Assembly (NCBI GenBank): GCA_937921595.1
Contig: CAKZTD010000092.1
Location: 1 to 43,853, forward strand
Length of the DNA: 43,853 nt
Origin: an uncultured Saprospiraceae bacterium
GTDB taxonomy: Bacteria > Bacteroidota > Bacteroidia > Chitinophagales > Saprospiraceae
Direction of reading: 5' to 3'
The notes beneath the pieces were generated by a model. The model did not search any database. It saw only the letters and a program-made list of their open reading frames with translations, and was not told the origin of the DNA. The first letter of the stretch is position 1. Each line of letters begins with the position of its first letter. Below, in pieces: positions 35,088 to 43,853 of this stretch. Position numbers and translations under genes: made by a program.

Positions 35088-36566
35088 TTATCCTTTAATC
35101 AATTTCTTTAACTTCATCAAACCTCGCTTAATTTCTTTCTCGTTCATAGATGCATAGCCTAATCGTGTTGCGTTTATGTTATTCTTTTTTGAAAAATAGA
35201 TATGCGGTTTTGAAATATAGACATCATTGATTAATGCTTGATCAGATAACTTTGCTAAATCGATAGAAGGATCAAACTTCGTCCAAAGTGCCATACCTCC
35301 TTCTGGTCGATCGAAAGAAACGTAATCAGACATTTCTTTTTCCAGAAAATCACAAAGTACATTTCTACGTTTTCGATAAGCATTTAAAGATTTATTTAAG
35401 TGGCGTCGCATCTCTCCATTTTTGAGCATATGGCAGACTGCACGTTCCAAAATCGGATCACATTTCCAATCAATATATCGACGTAATTTTGAAAGATTAT
35501 CTACCAATTCTTTTGAACCTACTAAAAAACCAAGGCGCAAAACAGGAGCGATCAATTTGCTAAACGAGCCAACATAAGTTACATTGTCATTGATGTTCAG
35601 ACTTGCCAAAGGAAGGACAGGGCTACTTTCATAATGAAAATCAAAATCATAATCATCTTCTAAAATTCCAAAGTTGTATTGCTCCGATAATTGCAATAAT
35701 CGGATGCGTCTTTCGGGACTTAATTTTACTGTAGTAGGGTGGTGGTGGTGAGGAATAACATAGACATATTTTATATTTTGTTTTTTTAATATTTTTTCTA
35801 AAATATCAATATCGATTCCGTTTTTATCAACAGGAATACTAATTAAATTTCCTTTGTTCATTTCCACAATCGTATTCAATGCATTAAAACCGGGCTCTCC
35901 TACGACGATGGTATCTTTAGGTTTTAATGTCGCGGAAAAGAGTAGATAAAAAGCCATTATGCTTCCTCTGGTAATAATAATATTTTCGGGATCAGCTTGA
36001 ATGCCACGTGTTTCTCTCAGGTATTTTGTCAATTCTAATCTAAAAATATAATCCCCTTTAAAATCCTTTGAATAGTTTAAGGATTTGATCAAGCTAGGTT
36101 TTTTAAAAATAGAACTATATTCTCTAGAAAGTGCAGTAAGCGGAGCAAGACGAATATCTGGATATCCATCATCAAAAATATATTTGGCCTGATATTTATT
36201 TTTTAAGTTGGTATAATTATCAAAATCCTCAAAGTCATAATTAAATGTGGGCGTGTTACTTTTTGGATTTGATTTTTGATTTTTTTCGTATTTAATTTTT
36301 TGCTTCTCAGGAATCTTATTGATAACAAAAGTTCCAATGGATGGTTTTTTATAAACCCAATCTTGTGCCTCCAGTTCATCATATGCAGCGACTATGGTTT
36401 TTCGATGAACCTCTAGAATCTCCGAAAGCTTTCTACTGCTAGGCAATTGAGTATCTGGACTGATTCTCCCACTCGCAATTTCGTTAATGATACTGTTAGA
36501 AATTTGGACATAGACAGGCATTTCTGAATCTCTATCAAATTTTATCAAGGTTTTATATGGCAACAT
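35088..36566 (-). CDS. MocR-family transcriptional regulator (GntR HTH plus aminotransferase-like domain)
   Basis: 492 residues. The N-terminal GntR winged helix (about 15-85) contains YVQISNSIINEIASGRISPDTQLPSSRKLSEIL. The C-terminal part (about 120-490) is a fold-type I aminotransferase domain with the PLP-binding lysine K337 in GSFSKLIAP and the DDYDFDFHYE segment. MocR proteins use PLP or an amino compound as ligand and regulate nearby genes, typically a divergent one. Here the divergent genes are a GNAT acetyltransferase and a PhzF-like isomerase. TGGACTA half-sites lie directly at its own start codon, suggesting autoregulation. The ligand is unknown. Confidence 0.92.
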   Translation of the reverse strand: MLPYKTLIKFDRDSEMPVYVQISNSIINEIASGRISPDTQLPSSRKLSEILEVHRKTIVAAYDELEAQDWVYKKPSIGTFVINKIPEKQKIKYEKNQKSNPKSNTPTFNYDFEDFDNYTNLKNKYQAKYIFDDGYPDIRLAPLTALSREYSSIFKKPSLIKSLNYSKDFKGDYIFRLELTKYLRETRGIQADPENIIITRGSIMAFYLLFSATLKPKDTIVVGEPGFNALNTIVEMNKGNLISIPVDKNGIDIDILEKILKKQNIKYVYVIPHHHHPTTVKLSPERRIRLLQLSEQYNFGILEDDYDFDFHYESSPVLPLASLNINDNVTYVGSFSKLIAPVLRLGFLVGSKELVDNLSKLRRYIDWKCDPILERAVCHMLKNGEMRRHLNKSLNAYRKRRNVLCDFLEKEMSDYVSFDRPEGGMALWTKFDPSIDLAKLSDQALINDVYISKPHIYFSKKNNINATRLGYASMNEKEIKRGLMKLKKLIKG

Positions 36567-36568
36567 AG

Positions 36569-36628
36569 TGGACTATCTTGTAAATGGTAATTGGACTATT
36601 AAGGTAGTCCAATTTAATTATATTTTTG
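36569..36628. promoter_or_regulatory. MocR operator candidate and divergent promoter
   Basis: AATTGGACTA (36589-36598) and TAGTCCAATT (36605-36614) are perfect 10-base inverted arms around TTAAGG. A direct copy of TGGACTA lies at 36569-36575, exactly 23 bases before the matching position and two bases from the MocR start codon. A -7 box TATTTTTG for the plus strand is at 36621-36628, so the inverted repeat covers its -33 region. A further TAGTCCAA half-site is at 36757-36764. Confidence 0.65.
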
Positions 36629-36791
36629 GAAATAAATAAACGAAAAGAATTATAATTAATCTGTTCGATGTTCTTAGTTTTTTATAAGTGCTTGACTGTA
36701 AGGAGGCTGTGATGAAATATTCAGAATATCTTAAAAGAAGCAGATTCAATATAATTTAGTCCAATAACTTATGTATTAAAAAACTAAAACG

Positions 36792-37388
36792 ATGATCGAT
36801 TTTAATAAAAGCTATACGCTTGAAAATGAAGTCGCCTTTCTAAGACCTCTTGGTTTGGCAGACTATGAAAACTTATTGCCTTTCGCTTTAAAGGAACCGA
36901 ACACTTGGGAGTATAGTCTCCAACCTGCAAATGGCCCAGATAAAATGAAGACTTATATAGGTCGAGCAATGGCGGCTAAAGAACAGAAAACGACTTATCC
37001 TTTTATTGTATTCGATAAACGAAATGGCCAATGTGCAGGCAGTACAAGATTCTATGACTATCAGCCAGAGCACAATACTGTTCAATTGGGATATACTTGG
37101 TATGGGAAAGATTTTCAAGGAACGGGTTTAAATAAAAACTGTAAATTTTTGTTGTTGTCCTTTGCTTTTGAAACAATGAATTTGGATCGAGTAGAGTTTA
37201 GAGCTCATGCAGGAAATGCAAGAAGTATCGCAGCTATGAAAAGTATTGGTTGTACTGTTGAAGGCATTTTACGGAGCAATTTTATAACCTATAATGGTCG
37301 AAGAGATAGCATCATATTGAGTATTTTAAAAGAGGAATGGTTTGGTAGTTTAAAAGAAAAACTAGAAACGAAAATCAAATTGAAATGA
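36792..37388 (+). CDS. GNAT-family N-acetyltransferase (RimJ/RimL type)
   Basis: 198 residues. The acetyltransferase fold is recognisable: an N-terminal LENEVAFLRPLGLADYENL, the central QLGYTWYGKDFQGTGLNK (acetyl-CoA loop region), FETMNLDRVEFRAHAGNARSIAAM and GCTVEGILR near the C-terminus. This pattern matches the protein/peptide acetyltransferases related to RimJ and RimL, though small-molecule substrates are equally possible. Its last four bases overlap the start of the PhzF-like gene, so the two are translationally coupled. It faces the MocR gene across the operator-like repeats and is its most likely target. Confidence 0.9.
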   Translation: MIDFNKSYTLENEVAFLRPLGLADYENLLPFALKEPNTWEYSLQPANGPDKMKTYIGRAMAAKEQKTTYPFIVFDKRNGQCAGSTRFYDYQPEHNTVQLGYTWYGKDFQGTGLNKNCKFLLLSFAFETMNLDRVEFRAHAGNARSIAAMKSIGCTVEGILRSNFITYNGRRDSIILSILKEEWFGSLKEKLETKIKLK

Positions 37389-38194
37389 AAATTAAAACAT
37401 TTATTCTCGATTCTTTTACGGACGAAGCTTTCAAAGGGAACCCTGCTGCTGTTTGTTTTTTAGAGCAAAATCTTTCTTCGAAAAAGATGCTGTTAATAGC
37501 TCAGGAATTGAATTTATCTGAAACAGCTTTTGTCTCAAAAGGAGCAGAAGATAATTTTTACAACATTAGATACTTTTCTGTAAAAATGGAGATTCCACTT
37601 TGCGGTCATGCAACACTGGCTGCTTCGAGTGTGGTATTTGAAATGACAAATGAAGAGGAAATTCATTTTATTACTACTCAAGGCCTTGATTTAAAAATTC
37701 AAAAATCGGGTGAACAATTCATTATGGAATTTCCAATTTATAAAACAAGCCCTGCAATTGCTCCGGAAGATTTATTGGAATGCCTAGGAATCGAAAAGAT
37801 TAATAATTGTGTTTATAATGAGGAGACGAATATCATGCTATTAGATATTCCGGAAACAGAAACACTCGAAAAGCTGACACCCGATTATAACGGTTTATTA
37901 AAAACTCAACTGACGATCAATGGTGTTTTGATTACTGCCAAAGGAGATGGTAAACCTTATGATTTTTATTCCCGATACTTTTGGCCATGGAGCGGAGGGA
38001 ACGAAGATCCGGTGACTGGAGCAACACATACTTTTTTAGCTAAGTATTGGGCAGATCGTTTGGATAAAAAAATATTAAAATCATTTCAGTCCTCTCAGAG
38101 AACTGGATTTATGGATTTGGAAATAATTAATGATTCGTCTTTGCTGATAAAAGGGCAGGTTGTAAAAGTATTTGAAGGAGTTCTTTATAATTGA
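37385..38194 (+). CDS. PhzF-family isomerase/epimerase-like protein
   Basis: 269 residues. The PhzF fold signatures are present: FILDSFTDEAFKGNPAAVC at the N-terminus, LNLSETAFV with the catalytic Glu at E46, MEIPLCGHATLAAS, and NEDPVTGATHTFLAKYW in the second half. In phenazine producers PhzF isomerises a dihydroxy-anthranilate, but most members of this family act on unknown metabolites, and no other phenazine genes are here. The gene overlaps the GNAT gene by four bases (ATGA). Joint control by the MocR protein suggests catabolism or modification of an amino compound; that is inference. Confidence 0.9.
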   Translation: MKIKTFILDSFTDEAFKGNPAAVCFLEQNLSSKKMLLIAQELNLSETAFVSKGAEDNFYNIRYFSVKMEIPLCGHATLAASSVVFEMTNEEEIHFITTQGLDLKIQKSGEQFIMEFPIYKTSPAIAPEDLLECLGIEKINNCVYNEETNIMLLDIPETETLEKLTPDYNGLLKTQLTINGVLITAKGDGKPYDFYSRYFWPWSGGNEDPVTGATHTFLAKYWADRLDKKILKSFQSSQRTGFMDLEIINDSSLLIKGQVVKVFEGVLYN

Positions 38195-38280
38195 GTATGT
38201 GAATCAGGGCTTAAATAGTTTTAGTTTTGGTTTCGCTCCAAGCCAAGAAAAAATGGTATTAGATTTTTAGGCTCTCCTAT

Positions 38281-38312
38281 CCAACCCGACTGCGTCATGC
38301 GGGCAGGTGTCG
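38281..38312. repeat. GC-rich hairpin-like insert
   Basis: Bases 38281-38312 are strikingly GC-rich for their surroundings and contain CCCGAC, GCGTCATGC and GGGCAGG, with short self-complementary pairs CCCG/CGGG and CGAC/GTCG. It looks like a small mobile or extragenic palindromic element. The rest of the 361-base gap 38195-38555 holds the terminator and palindrome listed separately and no gene. Confidence 0.45.
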
Positions 38313-38394
38313 AATACCTAATGCTGTTTGGATTTATATTTAATATTGAAAATAGTTTGCAACGGTTAATGCAAATTTAATATAGGTTTTTTTG

Positions 38395-38432
38395 AGTCAG
38401 GTCATATTTCTATCTATGATCTGACTTTTTTT
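38395..38432 (+). terminator. Terminator after the GNAT-PhzF pair
   Basis: AGTCAGGTCATA (38395-38406) pairs with TATGATCTGACT (one G-T pair), followed by a T7 tract. It is the likely end of the GNAT-PhzF transcript. Confidence 0.85.
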
Positions 38433-38500
38433 ATTTTAGATATTTAGAACCTACTATCGATTAACATTAATTAACCTGTTTTATCGTAAGTTTTCTTCTT

Positions 38501-38515
38501 CAATGATTATCATTG
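38501..38515 (+). promoter_or_regulatory. 7-1-7 palindrome upstream of the DUF2911 gene
   Basis: CAATGATTATCATTG is a perfect 7-1-7 inverted repeat lying 41-55 bases before the start codon. The layout resembles operators of Fur-superfamily metal regulators (Fur, Zur, PerR), though the arms differ from the E. coli Fur consensus. Confidence 0.35.
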
Positions 38516-38555
38516 TTGTTTGATATAATCCAAGAATTTTAAACAGGACCATGAT

Positions 38556-39455
38556 ATGCAGCAAATAATTTTAAGCTTAAGTTTTCTCTTCTTTTCTCTA
38601 AATGCATTTTGTCAAGAACGTAATATTCCTTACCCTAGATTGAGTCCTTTTCAAAAAACAGAAATCAAAGTTGGGCTATGTGATTTGAAATTAGAATATT
38701 GTCGCCCTTCAATGAAAGGGCGTGAAATATTTGGAGGCTTGGTACCCTATGATACCATTTGGAGAACAGGTGCTAACAAAAATAGTAAATTGACTTTTTC
38801 GAAGAATATACTTGTTGGTGAAAAAATGATTGAAGCTGGCGCCTATTCTATCTTTACGGTGCCAGGTGAAAAAGAATGGGAAGTATATTTTTATGATGAA
38901 CTAGATGAATATGGGCTGCCAGATACTTTGGATAATGAAAAAATAATAACCCGATTTTCTGTTCCTTCCATTTCTCTTGATCGTAAAATAGAATCTTTAG
39001 CAATAAATTTTGAAAACGTAACTTCTAATTCCGTTTCTATTGCAATAGCTTGGGAACAAATCATGGTGCTTATTCCAATAAAGATTCCTACCGATGATAT
39101 TATTAAAGAAGTATTTGAAAAAGAATGGGAAATGCTTGCTGAAGATTACAGGACTGCGGCTGGAATATATTTAAATAATGAAAAAGATTATACATCTGCA
39201 TTAATGTGTATTGATAAAGCCATTTCAATTTCGGAAAAGGGGAAGTCGATGGAAGAATACCTAAAAATTGCTGATCGTCAAGATAGACATCTGCCTTATA
39301 GTTATGTCCTTAGAACCGAGATCCTCACCGCTCTAAATGAAACTGAAAAGGCAATAGCTGCTGCTGAAAAATCTCTTATGATGGCGAAGTGGGTGAAAGA
39401 TGACTATTACACAAAAAGGACTGAAGCAAATTTGAAAGTGCTGCGAAATAAATAA
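38556..39455 (+). CDS. Secreted DUF2911-domain protein with TPR-like C-terminus
   Basis: 299 residues with a signal peptide (1-19, ending AFCQ). Residues about 20-175 match the DUF2911 family of Bacteroidota: IKVGLCDLKLEYCRPSMKGR, IFGGLVPYDTIWRTGANKNS, LTFSKNI and GAYSIFTVPGEKEW. Residues about 185-299 are helical with a TPR-like pattern (YTSALMCIDKAISI, ETEKAIAAAEKSLMMAK). An ACAGGA element lies about eight bases before the start. The family has no known function; the domain is beta-rich and periplasmic or extracellular. Confidence 0.88.
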   Translation: MQQIILSLSFLFFSLNAFCQERNIPYPRLSPFQKTEIKVGLCDLKLEYCRPSMKGREIFGGLVPYDTIWRTGANKNSKLTFSKNILVGEKMIEAGAYSIFTVPGEKEWEVYFYDELDEYGLPDTLDNEKIITRFSVPSISLDRKIESLAINFENVTSNSVSIAIAWEQIMVLIPIKIPTDDIIKEVFEKEWEMLAEDYRTAAGIYLNNEKDYTSALMCIDKAISISEKGKSMEEYLKIADRQDRHLPYSYVLRTEILTALNETEKAIAAAEKSLMMAKWVKDDYYTKRTEANLKVLRNK

Positions 39456-39910
39456 TAATAATAATATAAACTACTATACACTTTTGTAATCAAATTTTAA
39501 AGATGAGTGAATGAGCGAATTTATGAATGAGAGAATACCCTCCCAAATGTAACAGAAACAAGCTTTATGCTAAGGTTTTTTCCAAATATTCACTCATTCT
39601 TTCATTCACTTATTTTGAAAAGGAATATTGAGTAAAGCACTAAAAATTAGAGACTTACCCGAAAAGTTTATAGCAATTTAATAATAATAATTCGAAGAAA
39701 GTCGGACTCGATATTATAAATATAAAGCAGGTAATCTTGTTGAAGAATTTACACGCACTCGGAAGTATAATCAATGTGGAAATTTCATTTATTGAAAAGG
39801 GTAAGAAAAAAAATCGATTCACTAAATTTTTACACTAGATAGAAGATTAGTAAACTTTACTTTTCGAAGACAGGTTTTGCTATATGTGCCTAATGTGGTT
39901 CAAAAAAAAA
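39456..39910. other. 455-base intergenic region, no firm gene
   Basis: It contains hairpin element D (39501-39617), then AT-rich DNA. Short open stretches at about 39627-39681 and 39695-39790 read like protein fragments (for example KALKIRDLPEKFIAI) but are interrupted by stops, so a decayed gene is possible though unproven. No RNA gene is recognised. Confidence 0.5.
39501..39617. repeat. Imperfect intergenic hairpin (word-repeat element D)
   Basis: The left arm 39501-39537 consists of gatgagtgaatgagcgaa-type words ending gagagaata. The right arm 39585-39617 reads atattcactcattctttcattcactta. It uses the same gtgaatga vocabulary as element C, 30 kb away. Confidence 0.7.
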
Positions 39911-41377
39911 TCACACCAAACCAAAAGCAAGTTCCTTCCCCTCCAAAACAGAACTCCCCATCAAAAACGCATCTACCGACCTAGCCGCTTCCCGACCTTC
40001 AGAAATGGCCCAAACCACCAAGGACTGGCCACGACGCATATCACCTGCTACAAAAACCTTTGGGTTATTCGTCTGATAATTTTCATCGACAACATTGCCC
40101 CGATCATCAATAGCAATGTTTAATTGCTCCAACATCCCTTCAAACTGCGGATTCAAAAAACCAATCGCCAGTAGCGCTAGCTCGCAAGGTATTTCTCGCT
40201 CACTTCCTGGAATCTCAATCAATTGTGGCCGAGTATTACCATGCGGAATATCCCATTTTACATCCACTAATTGAACTGCCTTTAATTGCCCTTTTTCATC
40301 ACCAATAAAAGCCTTGGTCATCATTGCCCATTCCCGATCACAACCTTCTATATGCGAAGTCGAAGTTCTCAAAATCATCGGATACTTCGGCCACGGATTT
40401 TCAATGCTTCTACTCTTTGGAGGCTTAGCCAAAAGTTCAATCTGTGTTACAGTTTTCGCCTGATGACGGTTGGAAGTACCTACACAATCTGCTCCTGTAT
40501 CACCTCCGCCAATCACCACCACGTTTTTTTCTTTAGCTAAGAGTTCAATGTTTTTTGGAATCTCATCACCAGCTACACGTTTATTATTTTGTTCTAAAAA
40601 ATCCATAGCAAAGTGAACACCTTTTAATTCCCGGCCGGGGATATTTAAATCTCTTGGAATCGTGGAACCGCCACAAAGAATTACTGCATCAAAGTTTTCT
40701 GTCAACTGATTAGCGTCTACATCAACTCCAATATTTTGATTGGTTTTAAAAACAATCCCAGCTTCCTCCATGATTTTTATACGACGATCAATAATGCTTT
40801 TTGCTAACTTAAAATCTGGAATTCCATATCGAAGTAATCCACCAATTCTTGAATTTCGTTCAAAGATTGTTACTTCATGACCGGCTTTGTTTATTTGTAC
40901 CGCCGCAGCTAAACCAGCAGGACCAGAGCCAATAACAGCAACCGTCTTTCCTGTTCGGTGTAAAGGATGTTCCGCTTTAACATATCCTTTTTCAAAAGCA
41001 ATTTCTGCTATTGATTTTTCAATATGCTCGATCGCAACGGGTGATTGATTAATCCCAAGGACACAAGCCGATTCACAAGGAGCTGGACAAATCCTTCCAG
41101 TAAATTCCGGAAAGTTATTGGTCTCCGATAAAATCTCGTATGCTTTTTTCCAATCAGATTCAAATACAGCCTCATTAAAGTCTGGGATGATATTTCCAAG
41201 AGGGCATCCGCTATGACAAAAAGGAACACCACAGTCCATACATCGAGCTGCTTGCTTGACGGTTTGCGTTTCACTGAAATCCTGATAGAGTTCTTCGTAG
41301 TCTTTGATACGCTCTTCTGGTTTACGAGTTTGAGGTGTCTCGCGATTGTATTTTTGAAAACCTTTTGGATCTGTCAT
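39911..41377 (-). CDS. gltD: Glutamate synthase (NADPH) small subunit
   Basis: 488 residues, the normal GltD length. The N-terminal Fe-S region has [17 protein letters not shown] (about 42-58) and CPAPCESAC. Two nucleotide-binding motifs follow: [14 protein letters not shown] (about 147-160, FAD) and [13 protein letters not shown] (about 287-299, NADPH). The C-terminal [25 protein letters not shown] fixes the flavin. GltD feeds electrons from NADPH to GltB for glutamate formation from glutamine and 2-oxoglutarate. It lies 100 bases behind gltB on the same strand. Confidence 0.96.
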   Translation of the reverse strand: MTDPKGFQKYNRETPQTRKPEERIKDYEELYQDFSETQTVKQAARCMDCGVPFCHSGCPLGNIIPDFNEAVFESDWKKAYEILSETNNFPEFTGRICPAPCESACVLGINQSPVAIEHIEKSIAEIAFEKGYVKAEHPLHRTGKTVAVIGSGPAGLAAAVQINKAGHEVTIFERNSRIGGLLRYGIPDFKLAKSIIDRRIKIMEEAGIVFKTNQNIGVDVDANQLTENFDAVILCGGSTIPRDLNIPGRELKGVHFAMDFLEQNNKRVAGDEIPKNIELLAKEKNVVVIGGGDTGADCVGTSNRHQAKTVTQIELLAKPPKSRSIENPWPKYPMILRTSTSHIEGCDREWAMMTKAFIGDEKGQLKAVQLVDVKWDIPHGNTRPQLIEIPGSEREIPCELALLAIGFLNPQFEGMLEQLNIAIDDRGNVVDENYQTNNPKVFVAGDMRRGQSLVVWAISEGREAARSVDAFLMGSSVLEGKELAFGLV

Positions 41378-41390
41378 TTTATTTAAATTA

Positions 41391-41477
41391 TTAAGTGAGC
41401 AATTGAATAAGCCAACAATGGAGTAAGTTTCTTAGCGAAGATTTGTTAACTTACTATCTTGTTTTATTGTTAACTTT
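41391..41477. repeat. Imperfect hairpin between gltB and gltD (word-repeat element E)
   Basis: The left arm (41391-41430: aagtgagcaatt, aataagccaac, gagtaagtt) is complementary in words to the right arm (41441-41477: ttgttaacttact, attgttaacttttt). It lies inside a two-gene operon and shares words with elements A and B. Confidence 0.6.
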
Positions 41478-43853
41478 TTACGCAATGGCTTTTAAAATTT
41501 TATTATTCTTTTTATTCATCGCTGCCTTATAATCCTTTGGCATGACCTTAGTAAAACAAGATTTAGCTTTTTTCCAATTATTTAAAATATCGAGCGCTCG
41601 GTTGCTACTGGTATATCGGAAATGATCGCGAATCATGGTACGCAGTAATTCCTCATCTCCCTGATCTAATGGATCAAGATCCACCATTTCCATATTGCAA
41701 TTATTTTTAAAATCATTATTTGTATTATAAACAAAGGCCATTCCTCCGCTCATACCTGCTGCGAAATTTTTTCCCGTTGACCCAAGGACGATAACAGTAC
41801 CTCCGGTCATATATTCGCAACCATGATCGCCGATACCTTCGATGACGGTCTTAACACCAGAGTTTCGAACACAAAAACGTTCGCCAGCCATTCCTTTGAT
41901 ATAGGCTTCACCGCTGGTCGCTCCATAGAAAGCCACATTGCCAATGATGATGTTTTCGCTAGGATCGAAAGTCGCATCTCGGTCAGGACTGACGATCAAT
42001 TTTGAACCTGATAATCCTTTTCCAAAATAATCATTTGCTTCTCCTTCGAGAATGAATTTTAATCCTTTGGCACCAAATGCTGCAAAGCTCTGTCCCGCAG
42101 ATCCTCTGAACCTAAACTCAATGGTATCATCCGGCAAGCCAGCTCCTTTATACTGTTTTGAAATTTCATTAGACAGCATTGTTCCAACTGCCCGATCTGT
42201 ATTTTCAATAGGAAAGGTAGTGCTGATTGGGCTACCCGTTTTTAAAGCATGCTTAGAATATTGAATCAATTTTCGATCTAAAACATTTTGAATGCCATGA
42301 TCTTGTTCAACTGATTTGTATTGTTTGATTTGTTCATCTGCTGGTTCCTTATAAAGAATTGGACTAAGGTCGAGCGTTTTATATTTCCAATGACTGATGT
42401 GTTTTTTTAATTTTAGCAACTCGACTTTACCAACCATATCGTCGATGGTTCTGAAACCTAATTCAGCCATAATTTCACGAAGATCTAAAGCTAAGTGGGT
42501 AAAGAAATTAATGAGATGTTCTGGCTTGGCGGCGAATTTTTTTCTAAGTTCTTCGTCTTGAGTAGCAATACCTACTGGGCAAGTATTGAGATGGCATTTA
42601 CGCATGAGTATACAACCTTCGACGACCAAAGCAGCAGTAGCGATTCCCCATTCTTCAGCTCCGAGTAGCGTCGCTATCGCTAAATCCCGACCCGTTCTGA
42701 TCTGACCATCTACTTGGACTCGGACACGATTTCGCAATTTGTTTTTCACAAGGGTTTGATGTGTTTCAGCTAAGCCCAATTCCCAGGGTAATCCGGTATG
42801 ACGAATGGATGTGAGGGGAGAAGCACCCGTTCCGCCATCATGACCTGAGATCAAAATCGCATCCGCATGTGCTTTCGTTACACCAGAAGCGATGATGCCA
42901 ACTCCGGCTTTTGAAACCAATTTTACATTGATTCTAGCTTGTCGATTTGCATTTTTTAAATCAAAAATTAATTGTGCTAAATCCTCGATAGAATAAATGT
43001 CGTGATGGGGTGGAGGAGAGATTAAACCAACACCAGGCGTGGAATGTCTTACTCTGCCGATCCAATCATTCACCTTATGTCCGGGAAGCTGTCCACCTTC
43101 TCCAGGCTTGGCACCTTGTGCCATTTTGATTTGCAATTCTTCGGCATTGCTGAGATAATAACTCGTTACACCAAAACGCCCTGATGCCACTTGTTTGGTT
43201 GCCGAGCGTTCCCAATCTCCATTTTCTTTTCGTTCAAAACGAGACTCATCTTCACCACCTTCGCCACTATTACTCTTTGCACCAATCCGATTCATGGCAA
43301 TCGCCAGAGTCGTATGTGCCTCATGTGATATAGAACCAAAAGACATCGCTCCAGTTACAAATCTTTTTAAAATATTTTCTACAGGCTCTACTTCTTCAAG
43401 AGGAATCGACTGGCCTTTTCTAAAGGTCAATAAACCTCTAAGAGTACATGCTCTTTCTAATTGATCGTTAATGTTTTCAGCGTATTTTTTATAAGTTTTA
43501 AAATCATCCATTCGACTAGAATGTTGAAGCAAGTGAATCGTCTGGGGATTGAAAAGATGATATTCTCCTTTTTGTTTCCATTGAAAAATACCTCCAGCTT
43601 CTAAAGTGGTATTGCTTTGTTTTTCATCATAAGCCAATTGTTGGCGAACTAAAATTTCTTTTGCAATGCCATCAAATCCAATTCCTTTTATTCTGGAAAT
43701 ACTTCCTTTAAAACAAGTTTCTACGACTTCTTCTGCGAGTCCAAGAATTTCAAAAATCTGAGCACCTTTGTAAGAAGATAAAGTTGAGATTCCAATTTTA
43801 GACATGATTTTTAAAATCCCTTTGCCAATTGCTTTTATAAAAATATCAATCAG
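41478..43853 (-). CDS. gltB: Glutamate synthase large subunit, C-terminal half (5' end outside window)
   Basis: The frame stays open to the window edge. The apparent ATG at 43805 is internal, because upstream codons read [15 protein letters not shown] directly before [19 protein letters not shown], as in full-length GltB. About 790 of some 1500 residues are visible. The FMN domain shows [13 protein letters not shown] and [23 protein letters not shown]. The 3Fe-4S cluster Cys lie in [15 protein letters not shown]. The C-terminal GXGXG beta-helix domain ([28 protein letters not shown]) is complete. The N-terminal glutaminase domain is not in the window. It pairs with gltD downstream. Confidence 0.96.
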   Translation of the reverse strand: MIDIFIKAIGKGILKIMSKIGISTLSSYKGAQIFEILGLAEEVVETCFKGSISRIKGIGFDGIAKEILVRQQLAYDEKQSNTTLEAGGIFQWKQKGEYHLFNPQTIHLLQHSSRMDDFKTYKKYAENINDQLERACTLRGLLTFRKGQSIPLEEVEPVENILKRFVTGAMSFGSISHEAHTTLAIAMNRIGAKSNSGEGGEDESRFERKENGDWERSATKQVASGRFGVTSYYLSNAEELQIKMAQGAKPGEGGQLPGHKVNDWIGRVRHSTPGVGLISPPPHHDIYSIEDLAQLIFDLKNANRQARINVKLVSKAGVGIIASGVTKAHADAILISGHDGGTGASPLTSIRHTGLPWELGLAETHQTLVKNKLRNRVRVQVDGQIRTGRDLAIATLLGAEEWGIATAALVVEGCILMRKCHLNTCPVGIATQDEELRKKFAAKPEHLINFFTHLALDLREIMAELGFRTIDDMVGKVELLKLKKHISHWKYKTLDLSPILYKEPADEQIKQYKSVEQDHGIQNVLDRKLIQYSKHALKTGSPISTTFPIENTDRAVGTMLSNEISKQYKGAGLPDDTIEFRFRGSAGQSFAAFGAKGLKFILEGEANDYFGKGLSGSKLIVSPDRDATFDPSENIIIGNVAFYGATSGEAYIKGMAGERFCVRNSGVKTVIEGIGDHGCEYMTGGTVIVLGSTGKNFAAGMSGGMAFVYNTNNDFKNNCNMEMVDLDPLDQGDEELLRTMIRDHFRYTSSNRALDILNNWKKAKSCFTKVMPKDYKAAMNKKNNKILKAIA

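Noticed and set aside
37385-38194. Phenazine biosynthesis locus
   Set aside because: Only a PhzF-family protein is present; no other phz gene is nearby and the family is mostly non-phenazine.
39884-40123. Plus-strand frame overlapping the 3' end of gltD
   Set aside because: Shadow of the conserved gltD coding sequence on the other strand.
41478-43805. Reading the gltB frame as a short complete gene starting at 43805
   Set aside because: The frame is open to the window edge and upstream codons continue the GltB sequence, so the Met is internal.
1-43853. tRNA, rRNA, insertion sequence or prophage
   Set aside because: I read the gaps on both strands and saw no cloverleaf, transposase, integrase or terminal repeat pair that would support any of these.

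Overview
The window comes from a low-GC member of the Bacteroidota, most likely a Saprospiria-type marine or activated-sludge lineage (the class is inference). The signs are two proteins with a C-terminal type IX secretion (T9SS) sorting domain, several TANNTTTG -7 promoter boxes (three with a -33 element 19 bp upstream), mostly weak Shine-Dalgarno sites, many short lipoproteins, and a DUF5117/DUF5118-type zincin. Almost all genes are chromosomal and ordinary in density. I see no insertion sequence, prophage, CRISPR array, rRNA or tRNA.

Layout. 1-6342: the tail of an unknown gene, then (minus strand) a secreted zinc protease, a T9SS-exported repeat protein and an acyl-CoA dehydrogenase. 6806-9166: two tandem paralogous secreted proteins that look distantly CotH-like. 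9339-10616: rarA. 10783-11584: two small lipoproteins. 12083-15774: an ECF sigma factor joined to a one-TM protein with a long Asn/Ser linker and a predicted outer-membrane barrel, then two lipoproteins. 15796-19455: an AlkD-like DNA glycosylase, an SDR oxidoreductase, a small secreted protein and a di-haem peroxidase with a T9SS tail. 20065-27076: a complete curli-type functional-amyloid locus. 27176-35068: a PagL-like acyloxyacyl hydrolase, a CPBP protease, an M1 aminopeptidase and a giant TraB/GumN-domain protein. 35088-38194: a MocR regulator facing a GNAT-PhzF gene pair across a clear operator-like repeat. 38556-39455: a DUF2911 protein. 39911-43853: gltD and the 3' half of gltB.

The centrepiece is the curli locus. 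A NarL/LuxR-type response regulator (possible counterpart of CsgD) precedes a long curlin-repeat subunit (about 22 half-repeats), a second, shorter curlin-repeat protein (possible nucleator), CsgE, CsgF and CsgG. Three features differ from the enterobacterial system. CsgE carries an N-terminal domain resembling the anti-amyloid chaperone CsgH/CsgC. CsgG carries about 190 extra C-terminal residues that look like an outer-membrane barrel. A lipoprotein with a carboxypeptidase-regulatory-like domain, a FnIII-like domain and a TolB-like propeller overlaps the 3' end of csgG and is probably a further component of the machine.

The intergenic DNA is also structured. At least five gaps hold long imperfect hairpins built from reiterated 4-8 base words (gtgaatga-type or aagctaac-type), suggesting a family of genome-specific intergenic elements. 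Palindromes lie in front of the curli regulator, the curlin gene, the ECF sigma gene, the MocR gene and the DUF2911 gene. All functional statements rest on motifs read by eye; no database search was possible.
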